Assembly (NCBI RefSeq): GCF_009177065.1
Contig: NZ_WEZF01000034.1
Span: forward strand, 1 to 43,558
Reading direction: 5' to 3'
Length of the DNA stretch: 43,558 bases
Source: Tautonia marina
Lineage (GTDB): Bacteria; Planctomycetota; Planctomycetia; Isosphaerales; Isosphaeraceae
Shown here: in pieces, positions 16,609-24,575 of the stretch
Numbering within the stretch: position 1 is the first letter of the stretch
Layout of the letters: the number at the start of each line of letters is the position of its first letter
Position numbers and translations under genes: made by a program
The notes under the pieces: model-generated
Seen by the model: only the letters and a program-made list of their open reading frames with translations
Database searches by the model: none
Told to the model about the DNA's origin: nothing

Positions 16609-16935
16609 CGGATGAGGCTCCTTTGGTGAATCCTGCGTGTGGCGGGCATGCTGGCGGAACCCCTGGCCCGGGTGCTTCATCTCGACGGGAGGGGAGTCAT
16701 GCCGGCCACACCGTTTGGGACCGTCAGGACCATTGCAGCCGATCACTCGATCCGATTCCAGGCCATTCGCGCGAGGAGGAGACTGGAACCGCTCGGCGTT
16801 CCCCGACGGGAACGGCCTCGGCGAGCCGGGGGAACGGTTCCCCTGACGGGGCTCGTCAGACATAATTGGCCCCGATCGACCAGGGGTTTCGCGGTGGAAG
16901 ACGCCCGGTGATGACGGATCAAGAGGAGCCTTTCT
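16609..16935. promoter_or_regulatory. Divergent promoter region with three clustered palindromes
   Basis: This 327-bp gap lies between the M13 peptidase (minus) and the hydrolase (plus). Three inverted repeats are packed into 63 bp: CGTTCCC-cgac-GGGAACG (16797-16814), GGGGAAC-G-GTTCCCC (16829-16843) and CTGACG-gggct-CGTCAG (16843-16859). The first two share the GTTCCC half-site. A CATAAT at 16861-16866 could be a -10 element for the hydrolase gene, with only a poor -35 (TTCCCC, 17 bases upstream). A shared operator is inferred. Confidence 0.4.
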
Positions 16936-19455
16936 GTGAATCGAACCCGACCTAACAGACCAAATCGCCCGGCGATTCTCGCGGCCCTGCTGACCGTGCT
17001 GACCGCATCGACGGCTGGGGCAGAGGATTCGGGAGCGATCGAAATCCGAGACGCGCTGGCCTTGCCCGGTGTCAGTCGAGGGGGACGGTCGCCGGTCCAT
17101 GTCGATCCGATCGAGGCCCAGATTGTCGCCGGGGACTGGTCGATGCCCCACCCCGGTGACGAGGTCACCCTGCCCGACGGTCAGTCGCGGACCTGGCAGG
17201 CCGTTTCGGCCAATGAGGACGGTTGGTTCCAGGGCCGGGAGCTTCGAGGGAGCTACGTCGCGGTTGAGGTGGAGTCGGAGAGTGATCGGGTGATGATCCT
17301 GGAAGCCGCCGGTCACTCGATGGTCACCGTCGATGGCGTCCCTCGAACGGGAGACCCGTACGGCCTCGGCTGGCTTCGCCTGCCAATCGCGTTGAAGGCC
17401 GGACGAACCCCCCTGCTCTTTTCGGTCGGCCGCGGTCGACTTCGGGCTCGTCTTGTCGAGCCGGAACAGCCGTTGGAGCTTGAGCCGAGTGATCCGACCC
17501 TTCCGGATCTGGTCGCAGGAGAGCCGGTCGAAACCGTGGCGGCGGTTTTGGTACGGAACGCCTCGCAGACCTCGGCCGCCGATCTGATGATCGAGGCGAG
17601 CCTCGGCGCCGTTGGGGAAACGCCAGGGGAGATCACCGCGGTCCCCCCCCTGCTCCCGCTGAGTGTCCGCAAGGTCGGGTTTGCCATCCGATCGGCCGAT
17701 GCCATCGATCACGGGGCCGAGTCCGTGCCGTTGGTCGTTCGCCTGATCGAAGGGACGGGCGAGAATCGCCGGGTCCTTGATGAGCTTCGGCTCGATCTCG
17801 GGGTCCGGACTCCCGAACAGAGCCGCAAGCAAACGTTCATCAGTGGAATCGACGGCAGTGTTCAGTACTACGGACTCCAGCCGATGACGCCCGGCGAGGG
17901 TGAAGCCGATCGCCCCCCTGCCCTGTTTCTCTCCTTGCATGGGGCCTCGGTCGAGGCGATCGGCCAGGCCAACGCATACGCTCCGAAATCGTGGGGGCAC
18001 GTCGTGGCCCCCACAAACCGCCGTCCGTACGGCTTTGACTGGGAGGACTGGGGACGGCTCGACGCCCTGGAGGTTCTGGCCCATGCTCAAACATCGCTCG
18101 GGACCGATCCGATCCGAACCTACCTGACGGGACACTCGATGGGAGGCCACGGGACGTGGCACCTGGGCGTCACCTTCCCCGATCGCTGGGCGGCGATCGC
18201 CCCGAGTGCCGGTTGGGTGAGCATGTGGTCGTATGCCGGCGCGTTGCGGCGAGACACCCTCGACGGCCCGGCCGAAGTGCTGACCCGAGCCGCCTCGCCG
18301 AGTGATACGATCGGCCTGGTCGAGAATCTCGGACGGAACGGCGTCTACGTCTTGCACGGCGATCGGGACGACAATGTCCCGGTCTCCCAGGCCCGAACGA
18401 TGCGGGCCGAGCTGGGCCGGTTCCACCCCGACTTCGCCTATTTCGAGCAGCCCGGGGCCGGTCACTGGTGGGGCAACCAGTGCGTCGACTGGCCCCCCCT
18501 GTTCGACTTCTTCCAGGAGCGGAGCAACCCCAAGGCGGGCGACGTGCTCCGGGTCGACTTCTCCACGGCCAGCCCGGGAGTTTCGAGCCGGTGCGACTGG
18601 GTGGCGGTCGAGTTACAGAACCAGCCCTTCGCACTGAGCCGGGTGACGATCGACCACGATCCCGAGGCCCGGTCGTTCCGGGGGACGACCCAGAACGTTG
18701 CTCGGCTGGCGATCGACCTGACGCACCTGGAGCCGGGGGCACCGATCGCCTTCGAGTTGGATGGCGACGCGGTCGAGACCCCCTGGCCGGACGACGGGAC
18801 GACGATCCGGCTGGCCCGATCGGACGATTCGGAGGGCTGGGCCGTCGTTCCGGAACCGGATGCGACCGCGAAGGGTCCCCATCGGTATGGCTCGTTCAAG
18901 GATGCGTTTCGTCATCGGGTGGTGTTGGTTTATGGGACGGTCGGCTCGGAGGAGGAGAACGCCTGGGCACTGGCTCGGGCTCGGTACGATGCGGAGACGT
19001 TCGGCTATCGTGGGAACGGATCGATCGACGTGATTCCGGACGTGGCCTTCGACCCTGCCGCCGACGCGGATCGGAATGTTGTGCTCTACGGTCACGCGGA
19101 GTCGAATGCTGCCTGGTCAAGCTTGCTCGGAGATGGCCCGGTCATCGTCAAGCGGGGCCGCCTGCGGGTGGGATCGGTCGATCGGGAGCAGGACGACCTG
19201 GCCTGCCTGTTCATCAGGCCCCGACCAGGGAGCAATCAGGCGAGCGTGGGGGTGGTCTCCGGGACGGGTTTGGCGGGGCTTCGGTTGAGTGATCGCTTGC
19301 CGGTGTTTGTCTCGGGGGTGGCCTATCCCGACCTGACGGTGCTCGGTCCCGAGGTTCTGGCCGAAGGGCTGGAGGCCGTGGAAGCCGCCGGGTTCTTCGG
19401 TCCCGACTGGGGGGTCGATTCGGGGGAGATCGTCTGGCGGGATGAGACGCCTTGA
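16936..19455 (+). CDS. Large secreted alpha/beta hydrolase (prolyl-oligopeptidase/esterase fold)
   Basis: Predicted 839-residue exported serine hydrolase. GTG at 16936 has AGGAG seven bases upstream. A signal peptide (RPAILAALLTVLTASTAGA) is followed by a beta-rich N-terminal region (about 30-290). The alpha/beta-hydrolase core spans about 290-540: Ser401 in GHSMGG, Asp478 in HGDRDDNVP and His510 in GAGHWWGN, a complete triad. A C-terminal region of about 300 residues is rich in beta structure and ends in a second hydrolase-like or receptor-like segment (DRNVVLYGHAESN). Similar planctomycete proteins are annotated as peptidases or carboxylesterases; the substrate cannot be told. The gene is divergent from the M13 peptidase, suggesting joint control of extracytoplasmic peptide or ester degradation, and ends at a strong terminator facing parB. 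Confidence 0.88.
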   Translation: MNRTRPNRPNRPAILAALLTVLTASTAGAEDSGAIEIRDALALPGVSRGGRSPVHVDPIEAQIVAGDWSMPHPGDEVTLPDGQSRTWQAVSANEDGWFQGRELRGSYVAVEVESESDRVMILEAAGHSMVTVDGVPRTGDPYGLGWLRLPIALKAGRTPLLFSVGRGRLRARLVEPEQPLELEPSDPTLPDLVAGEPVETVAAVLVRNASQTSAADLMIEASLGAVGETPGEITAVPPLLPLSVRKVGFAIRSADAIDHGAESVPLVVRLIEGTGENRRVLDELRLDLGVRTPEQSRKQTFISGIDGSVQYYGLQPMTPGEGEADRPPALFLSLHGASVEAIGQANAYAPKSWGHVVAPTNRRPYGFDWEDWGRLDALEVLAHAQTSLGTDPIRTYLTGHSMGGHGTWHLGVTFPDRWAAIAPSAGWVSMWSYAGALRRDTLDGPAEVLTRAASPSDTIGLVENLGRNGVYVLHGDRDDNVPVSQARTMRAELGRFHPDFAYFEQPGAGHWWGNQCVDWPPLFDFFQERSNPKAGDVLRVDFSTASPGVSSRCDWVAVELQNQPFALSRVTIDHDPEARSFRGTTQNVARLAIDLTHLEPGAPIAFELDGDAVETPWPDDGTTIRLARSDDSEGWAVVPEPDATAKGPHRYGSFKDAFRHRVVLVYGTVGSEEENAWALARARYDAETFGYRGNGSIDVIPDVAFDPAADADRNVVLYGHAESNAAWSSLLGDGPVIVKRGRLRVGSVDREQDDLACLFIRPRPGSNQASVGVVSGTGLAGLRLSDRLPVFVSGVAYPDLTVLGPEVLAEGLEAVEAAGFFGPDWGVDSGEIVWRDETP

Positions 19456-19462
19456 TCCGACA

Positions 19463-19494
19463 CCCTCCGATCCGGACTCAGCTGGATCGGAGGG
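19463..19494. terminator. Bidirectional terminator hairpin
   Basis: A perfect 11-pair stem, CCCTCCGATCC (19463-19473) with GGATCGGAGGG (19484-19494), closes a ten-base loop. It fills the 52-bp gap between the convergent hydrolase gene and parB and separates cargo from the partition operon. No long T-tract is present. Confidence 0.75.
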
Positions 19495-19507
19495 ATTGGC
19501 GGGAGGG

Positions 19508-20449
19508 TCAGGCAGCCTCAGAATTCGAGTTCATGGATGCTTCGATCTGGGTGATGATCTCCTTGAGGGCATCGAGGATGGAATCGGGGTCGGTCCCCTT
19601 GCGGTGCTCGACCGTGACCTTGTAGCCGGTCGAGGTCCGATAGGTCCGAGTCGTGACCTTGCGGGGTTTGGCCTTGCCGGAGCGGCGAGGCCCCTGCCCT
19701 TCGGCCTTGCGACGGCGGACGACCTCGGCCGTCTCGGCGCGGTTGAGTTTGGCGGAGACGACCTCGGCAGCCAGGTGGGCCTGCTCGGCCGGGTCGTCGA
19801 CCTTGCTGATCTCGTAAGCGATCGACGGGGCGAGCCGGCCGTCATCGACCGAGGCTTGCACACCGTCCGGCAGGTCGAGCAAGGCGAGGGCCCGGGAGAC
19901 CGACGCGCCGGTCAGGTGCAGGGCCTCGGCCAGTCGGGAGGCGGTCCAGCCGTTGGCGTCCATCAGGGCCTTGAACGCCCGGGCCTGCTCGACGGGCTTG
20001 AGATCCTCTCGGATGCAATTCTCGATGAGCTGCATTTCGAGGATCTGCTCCTTGGTGCGTTCCCCTTCGATGATGACGGCGGCCACCTTGGCCCGGCCGG
20101 CGTGCTTGATGGCTCGCCAGCGGCGCTCGCCGGCAACGACGATGTAACGCCCCCGGTCGGGGGCCCAGCGAACGGCGATCGGCTGGAGCTGGCCGTGGGA
20201 TTCGATGCTGGCGGCCAGGCGAGCGATGGCGTCGGGGTCGAACTCGTGGCGAGGCTGGTCGGGGTCGGGTTCGATCCGATCGACCTCGATTTCGACGGCC
20301 GTCCGGAGGCGGTTGGTCCCCTGATGCTGGCTCGGCCCGGCGGGACGATCGGACGCGGGAGCGGCCCCCTGCCCCGATCGTCGGCCGGCCCCCATCGACT
20401 CGGCGAGGTTCGACCCGAACCGGTTGAGCAGTTCGTCTCGCTTGCTCAT
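19508..20449 (-). CDS. parB: ParB family partition protein
   Basis: Predicted 313-residue centromere-binding CTPase of the plasmid partition system. ATG at 20449 overlaps the parA stop as ATGA and follows GAGGAGAGG. A flexible N-terminus (about 1-48) precedes the ParB/Srx domain: VDRIEPDPDQPRHEF (box I), IASIESHGQLQPIAVR-type segment, YIVVAGERRWRA (box II, GERR), then MQLIENCIREDLKPVEQA. The HTH lies at about 165-190 (ASRLAEALHLTGASVSRALAL). A basic linker (RRSGKAKPRKVTTRTYRT) and a dimerisation region with an acidic helix end the protein. It would load on the GTGTAAGA palindromes found in and upstream of parA. ParB and ParA are coupled and read toward the terminator at 19463. Confidence 0.96.
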   Translation of the reverse strand: MSKRDELLNRFGSNLAESMGAGRRSGQGAAPASDRPAGPSQHQGTNRLRTAVEIEVDRIEPDPDQPRHEFDPDAIARLAASIESHGQLQPIAVRWAPDRGRYIVVAGERRWRAIKHAGRAKVAAVIIEGERTKEQILEMQLIENCIREDLKPVEQARAFKALMDANGWTASRLAEALHLTGASVSRALALLDLPDGVQASVDDGRLAPSIAYEISKVDDPAEQAHLAAEVVSAKLNRAETAEVVRRRKAEGQGPRRSGKAKPRKVTTRTYRTSTGYKVTVEHRKGTDPDSILDALKEIITQIEASMNSNSEAA

Positions 20450-21285
20450 GCCGCCTCTCCTCGGGCCTCGCCCGGATCGGCATTTTGCACGGTGTAAGAC
20501 ATGCGGAGCTTCAGCTCCTCGGCCAGCGCCTTGAGGGCCTTGGCCGAGGCGCCGCGGGGCTTGCTGTACGGAACGGGTTTGCGCTGGGCGATCGCTTCCT
20601 TGAAGTCGATGGCGTGGGGGATGGTCGTCTCCAGCACGTCGGAGCCGTACAGCTCGCGGAGCATCGATTCGTAGGCGCGGTGGATGGCCGTTCGGGCGCT
20701 GAACATGGTGATGAGGAAGCCGAGGAGGTTGAGCGTCGGATTGACCTCGGTGCGCATCGCGTCGATGCAGTCGAGGATGGCGGCCACGCCTTGCGAGCCG
20801 AAGTCTTCGGCCTGGAGGGGGACGACGATGTGATCGGAGGCGGCGAGGGAGGCCCAGGCGCAAAGATGGAGGTTCGGGGGGCAGTCGATGAGGATCCAGT
20901 CGAAGCGGTCGGCGGCCTCGCTCACGAACTCGGCCAGGGCGCGCTGCTGGTCGTCGGGGGCGTCCCAGGGCTCGGGGACGTTGTGGCGGGTCAGGTGGAC
21001 GGAGCCGGGGACGATCGCCAGCCGCTCGAAGGCGGTCGGCACGATCAGATCCTCGGCGGCCGGGATGATGCCGTCACCGAAGAGGCCGGCGATCGTCTCG
21101 TGGGCCGGTCGGGCCCGCATGGCGTCGGGGCCGAAGAACCCCTGGGTCAGGCTGGCCTGGGGGTCCATGTCGAGGCAGAGCACCCGGGCGCCGTCCCTGG
21201 CGAGCGTGCCGCCGAGGTGGTAGACGGAGGAGGTCTTGCCGACCCCCCCTTTCTGGTTCAAGAAACAGATCGTCGCCGCGGGCAT
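20446..21285 (-). CDS. parA: ParA family partition ATPase
   Basis: Predicted 279-residue deviant Walker-type ATPase that drives plasmid segregation on the nucleoid. ATG at 21285 is preceded by GAGGAGG. It begins directly with the deviant Walker A box (FLNQKGGVGKTSS, with the signature Lys before GG), then Walker A' (LCLDMDPQASLTQG) and Walker B (WILIDCPP). The short N-terminus without an HTH places it with type Ib/Soj-like ParA, so autoregulation would rely on ParB or another factor. The 3' end contains one candidate parS half-palindrome (20482-20500). Overlaps parB by 4 bp; 1.28 kb of repeat-rich non-coding DNA precedes it. Confidence 0.97.
   Translation of the reverse strand: MPAATICFLNQKGGVGKTSSVYHLGGTLARDGARVLCLDMDPQASLTQGFFGPDAMRARPAHETIAGLFGDGIIPAAEDLIVPTAFERLAIVPGSVHLTRHNVPEPWDAPDDQQRALAEFVSEAADRFDWILIDCPPNLHLCAWASLAASDHIVVPLQAEDFGSQGVAAILDCIDAMRTEVNPTLNLLGFLITMFSARTAIHRAYESMLRELYGSDVLETTIPHAIDFKEAIAQRKPVPYSKPRGASAKALKALAEELKLRMSYTVQNADPGEARGEAA
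20482..20500. repeat. Candidate parS site 1, inside the 3' end of parA
   Basis: Right half GTGTAAGAC is identical to the intergenic copies and the left half (TTTTGCAC) is degenerate; the centre is at 20491. It is the only copy found within coding sequence. Confidence 0.5.
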
Positions 21286-21423
21286 GGTCCGCCTCCTCGT
21301 CCCTGGCTCGGTCGCCCTTGATTTCCGCCGAGACATACGCCCCGGAAATTCGACCGATCCCCGCTTCAAGCGATCGGCGTTTTGGGGTGGCGAGTTCAGC
21401 GAAACAGGGTCCCGATCGGATCG

Positions 21424-21440
21424 GTTTACACCGTGTAAGA
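21424..21440. repeat. Candidate parS site 2
   Basis: GTTTACAC-C-GTGTAAGA, odd-centred inverted repeat centred at 21432, one mismatch per eight-base arm. Lies 139 bp upstream of the parA start. Confidence 0.6.
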
Positions 21441-21516
21441 TGCCGACGCCGGGGGATCCGAGGCGATCGGCGTTCTCACGCATCTCGGCCCGCGGAATGC
21501 GACACCGGGGGGCACG

Positions 21517-21533
21517 GTTGACGCCGTGTAAGA
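21517..21533. repeat. Candidate parS site 3
   Basis: GTTGACGC-C-GTGTAAGA centred at 21525; the right arm is conserved and the left arm has three mismatches to perfect symmetry. Confidence 0.55.
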
Positions 21534-21562
21534 TCCCGAAGCTGGGGGTTGGATGAGCAGGG

Positions 21563-21583
21563 CGTCTTACACGGTGTAAGACG
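21563..21583. repeat. Candidate parS site 4 (perfect palindrome)
   Basis: Arms CGTCTTACAC and GTGTAAGACG flank a single central G at 21573: a perfect 21-bp odd-centred palindrome. It does not match the chromosomal parS consensus. Confidence 0.7.
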
Positions 21584-21663
21584 ACGAGGGAGACGACCGC
21601 GATCGGCCCCCGCTCGGGCGGTCGCGGATCGCCGAGACGGGCGACGATCCTCGGCGTCTCGAT

Positions 21664-21686
21664 GCGTCTTACACGGTGTAAGACGC
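21664..21686. repeat. Candidate parS site 5 (perfect palindrome)
   Basis: Arms GCGTCTTACAC and GTGTAAGACGC around a central G at 21675: a perfect 23-bp palindrome and the longest copy. It shares the ten-base core arms of site 4, 102 bp away. Confidence 0.7.
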
Positions 21687-21724
21687 CGAGGGCGGAGCGA
21701 TCGGGCAGGGGCGGGACTCCCTCC

Positions 21725-22281
21725 GGTGCGCCGATCGGTGCGCCCTCCGGTGCGCCGGGGGAGATCACGGATTCGAGGGGAGATGGAGTGGAGCGAGGCC
21801 GGGTTCCGGGGTTCGTTTCGGGAATCGGGGGTCGTTCGGAAATGGGTTCGTTTCGTACGGGAGAAGGCCGAACCCTGGGCAGGTCGGGCGAGGACGAGGC
21901 GGCAGGAATTCGGGAACGGTGCGCGGCCTGGTGCGTCGCCGGGTGCGCCTGGGCGAGCGAGATTCGATCGCCGTAAAACTTTATCTGGATAATGATTGCG
22001 GATTGTGGACCCGGTTTGTTTCGGAAATGTCGGGAAAACGAGTTCATGGCTCCGTTTCGTGCCTCGAACGACCGGAGCGAGGCCTTCCGGCACCGGGGGC
22101 GGGGGAGCGGTTCGGGGCTCGGTGCGCGGTTCGGTGCGCCTGGGTGCGCCTGGGTGCGCGGGGGAATCGAGGAAGGGAGGGGGCCAGGCGGTCGGGTTCG
22201 TTTCGGAAAACCGACGCGTGGCGGAAATGGGTTTGTTTCGTCAAGGAAGAGGGTGCTGCGGTGCGCGCGTGACGGTGCGCA
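21725..22281. repeat. Phased GGTGCGCC clusters alternating with paired GTTTCG repeats
   Basis: GGTGCGCC-like octamers start at 21725, 21737, 21749; 21918, 21930, 21942; 22121, 22133, 22143, 22153; and 22260, 22274, mostly 12 or 10 bp apart. After each of the first three clusters comes a pair of GGGTTCGTTTCG-like 12-mers 35-36 bp apart (21809/21844, 22012/22048, 22194/22229). This gives about three degenerate 190-200 bp units. The region 21286-22564 has no convincing gene: open frames there lack ribosome sites and consist of repeat-encoded residues. From 22282 to 22564 I see only one more isolated GGTGCGCA (22350). Confidence 0.7.
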
Positions 22282-22564
22282 GCGATCGACACGGAAGGGG
22301 TGAGGACGCGGGGAACGCTCCAGGGGAGAGGGCGGCGGGAGTGGCCTCGGGTGCGCATCGGCCGGGGCTCGATCGGGGAGGAGGAAAACGGAGGGGCCGG
22401 GCCGTTGGGGCGCGGTCGGGGGTCTCCATAATCATCGTTCGATCGGGCAGGGTCAGTCACACAAAATGGGGCCGGTCGGCGATCGGGGGAGCGGGTGCGG
22501 ATCGCTCGACCGATCGACCGAAGGGGCAGGGGAGGGACGGCCGGAGAGGGGCAATCGTGGAGGC

Positions 22565-23989
22565 TCAGTCGGCCGATCCCGAGTCGCCGAAGAGCAGGGC
22601 GCGGATGTGGGCCTCGCGGACGGTCTTGAGGTAGCTGCGCTTCAAGGGGGAGCGGAGGACGCCGGGCTCGGGGGGCATGGCCTCGAGCGCCTGGGCGTCG
22701 AGGGCGACCTGCGCGTCGGGGGAGAGGCGGGACCAGTAGGCGTCGATCGCCTCGGCTTCGAGCTTGCGGCGGCGCTTCTCGTCGGCGGCAAGGCGGCGGG
22801 CGTCGTCGAGGGTCTGGTGGGCCTGGAGGGCGGCCGATTGCTGGGCATCGCGGGCGGCCTTCGGGAGGTAGTCCTTCGGGGGGGCGTAGTCGTCTCGGAT
22901 GGCGCGGACGAGCCAGGCGCCGGCTTCCTTGACGTGGCCGGGCTTGTGCTCCTGGAGCCACTGCAGGAGGTCGAGCTTGGATTCGATCCGGTCGGCGGGC
23001 AGGTCGCGGACGAGGTCGGCGGCGACCCGGGGGGTGACCCCTCGATCGACGAGCCGGAGGGCGAGCGGGTCATCGGGAGCCTCGGCCGGGTCGGGCAGGG
23101 GGGGCTCCGGGGCGATCGGGGAGAAGGTCGGCTGCTGCCGGGCGATCTTGATGATCCAGTCGCGGCCTTGCTTGGTGTAACGCTCCTCGCGGGGCAGGGG
23201 GGCGATGAAGCCGGTCTCCTCGAGCTCGGTGAGGGCGGGCTGGAGCTTCTCCTTGATCTTGCCGGCGTTGGAGGCGTAGTTGCGGCTCATGCCGATGTAG
23301 TCGATGGCGAACTCGCGGAGCTCGAACGACCATTCGGGGGAGGTGTAGAAGCGCTTGTCGAGGAAACGGTACATGCGCTTCGAGATGGCGCTGCGGAAGC
23401 CGAAATAGGTGTCGAGGTCGAGCCGCTTCAGGTTGTCGGCCTGGCAGCTCTCGATGAAGGTCTTGTTCCAGACGAAGTAGGAGAAGGGCTGCGGCTGGCT
23501 CCGGCTGGTGGCCTTGTCGTCGATCATGACGGTTTCGATGACGTGGAGCTTGGCCGTGAGGTGCTTCTTGGCGCGGTTGTCCCACCAGGTGTTGTCGTAG
23601 TAGAGGGTGACGCCGGACCAGCGGTTGAGCGACTCGTCGAGGCGGCGATAGTACTTCCCCTCGTCGGGCCAGCGCAGGACCTTGAGCAGCTCGTACCGGG
23701 TGAAGTGGACCTTGGGGTCCTGAAAATCGTTCTTCTTGCGGGTGAGCTGAATCAGGCCGACCAGGACGTCGGCATCGGCGGCTGTGGGAAGGCCGTAGGC
23801 ATCGCTGCCGGAGACGGTGAGGGCTCCGTGCGGATACTCGTAGCGGATCGACTTCTTGCCTTTCAAGCCGATCGGCACACGGTCGGTCAGGAGGACAAGC
23901 GGGAACTCGGCGAAGTTCATCTCGTCTCGCCCGGCCTGAGTGTCAGGAAGGCGTGGCGAGTCGTCGGGAAAGAGCGGCAGGCGAGCCAT
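22565..23989 (-). CDS. repA: Plasmid replication initiator protein (RPA/RepA-like)
   Basis: Predicted 474-residue initiator. ATG at 23989 (MARLPLFPDDSPRLPD) has AAGGA eight bases upstream; a TTG at 24016 is less likely. The N-terminal 270 residues resemble the replication initiator protein A (RPA) family of plasmids: EMNFAEFPLVLLTDR, YEYPHGALTVSGSDAYGLPT, FTRYELLKVLRWPDEGKYYRRL, FIESCQADNLKRLDLDTYF, AISKRMYRFLDKRFY and FAIDYIGMSRNY, a winged-helix pair. A Pro-rich linker and a charged helical C-terminus (about 330-474) follow. It should bind the iterons at 24130-24508 directly upstream and open the AT-rich segment between. Same strand as parA and parB, as in rep-par backbones. Family assignment is from recognised sequence style, not a search. 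Confidence 0.9.
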   Translation of the reverse strand: MARLPLFPDDSPRLPDTQAGRDEMNFAEFPLVLLTDRVPIGLKGKKSIRYEYPHGALTVSGSDAYGLPTAADADVLVGLIQLTRKKNDFQDPKVHFTRYELLKVLRWPDEGKYYRRLDESLNRWSGVTLYYDNTWWDNRAKKHLTAKLHVIETVMIDDKATSRSQPQPFSYFVWNKTFIESCQADNLKRLDLDTYFGFRSAISKRMYRFLDKRFYTSPEWSFELREFAIDYIGMSRNYASNAGKIKEKLQPALTELEETGFIAPLPREERYTKQGRDWIIKIARQQPTFSPIAPEPPLPDPAEAPDDPLALRLVDRGVTPRVAADLVRDLPADRIESKLDLLQWLQEHKPGHVKEAGAWLVRAIRDDYAPPKDYLPKAARDAQQSAALQAHQTLDDARRLAADEKRRRKLEAEAIDAYWSRLSPDAQVALDAQALEAMPPEPGVLRSPLKRSYLKTVREAHIRALLFGDSGSAD

Positions 23990-24029
23990 ACACGTTTCCT
24001 TATCCGAAGACCGCAAAACGAGACACCAC

Positions 24030-24090
24030 CACCAACCGTCGCCAGTTGGTGTTAGTTTAACAGAGTTATTAAGGTTATGTAGTTATAGGG
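24030..24090. promoter_or_regulatory. repA leader hairpin and AT-rich segment (possible promoter / unwinding element)
   Basis: CACCAAC (24030-24036) pairs with GTTGGTG (24045-24051) over an eight-base loop, 41 bases before the repA start. Immediately beyond, 24052-24087 is strikingly AT-rich for this plasmid (TTAGTTTAACAGAGTTATTA and on). On the minus strand it offers TATAAC-like -10 sequences for repA. Lying between initiator gene and iterons, it is also the natural candidate for the DNA unwinding element. No good DnaA box was seen. Confidence 0.5.
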
Positions 24091-24129
24091 CGCGCAAATC
24101 TTTTCTTCGCTTGAACTTGCGGAACAAAA

Positions 24130-24508
24130 TGTCCCTCGAATCCCGGTATTGTGTCCCTCGAATCCCGGTAAAGTGTCCCCCGGTTCCCGGTACGATGTCC
24201 CTCGAATCCCGGTAGGAATGTCCCTCGAATCCCGGTAGGTGTCCCTCGAATCCCGGTAGGAAATGTCCCTCGAATCCCGGTGCGAATGTCCCTCGTTTCC
24301 CGGGATGGGAATGGCGTGAAAGGAAGGGGTTGGACGAGTCATCTACAGGGGAAATGTCCCTCGAATCCCGGTACGGCCGGAAGGTGTGCGGGAGGCAAGG
24401 CGAGGGCTGCCCGGATTGCCTCGATCGGATCATCTTGCCACAAGACGGTCCCTCAGATCCCGTTAGGAAAAGAGAAGGGAACCGGCTGATGTCCCTCAAA
24501 TCCCGGTG
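24130..24508. repeat. Iteron array, presumed replication origin
   Basis: Eleven direct copies of TGTCCCTCGAATCCCGGTA start at 24130, 24152, 24174, 24196, 24219, 24240, 24264, 24287, then after gaps at 24355, 24447 and 24490. The first eight are 21-24 bp apart, about two helical turns, so they lie on one face of the helix. Copies 3, 8, 10 and 11 are degenerate; the others match in at least 18 positions. Location directly upstream of repA and next to an AT-rich segment is that of an iteron-type origin. Confidence 0.9.
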
Positions 24509-24575
24509 AGGGTTTGCGGGGGAGGGACGTTGGTCGGGAGATTCAAAACGGAAACGAAACGGGGAAAGGGTGCCC

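Noticed and set aside
16609-18465. N-terminal extension of about 619 codons to the M13 peptidase on the minus strand
   Set aside because: It is antisense to the well-supported hydrolase gene. The real start at 16608 has a ribosome site and is followed by a signal peptide; the extension is low-complexity Arg/Gly/Pro typical of GC-rich shadow frames.
19508-21285. Chromosomal origin region (parAB near oriC)
   Set aside because: No dnaA, gidA or canonical parS; the neighbouring initiator is of plasmid type with iterons, and the sequence closes on itself as a circle.
22044-22961. A 305-codon minus-strand frame upstream of parA
   Set aside because: It overlaps the 3' part of repA in another frame and the repeat region; composition is Arg/Pro-rich with no ribosome site or family motif. 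The N-E-P strings come from the GTTTCG repeats.
24000-24008. DnaA box (TTATCCGAA)
   Set aside because: Only seven of nine positions match TTATCCACA and it overlaps the repA ribosome-site region; a chance match is likely.
24130-24305. CRISPR array
   Set aside because: The repeated unit is 19 bp with only 2-5 bp between copies and no spacers; it lies upstream of a replication initiator with no cas genes. It is an iteron array.
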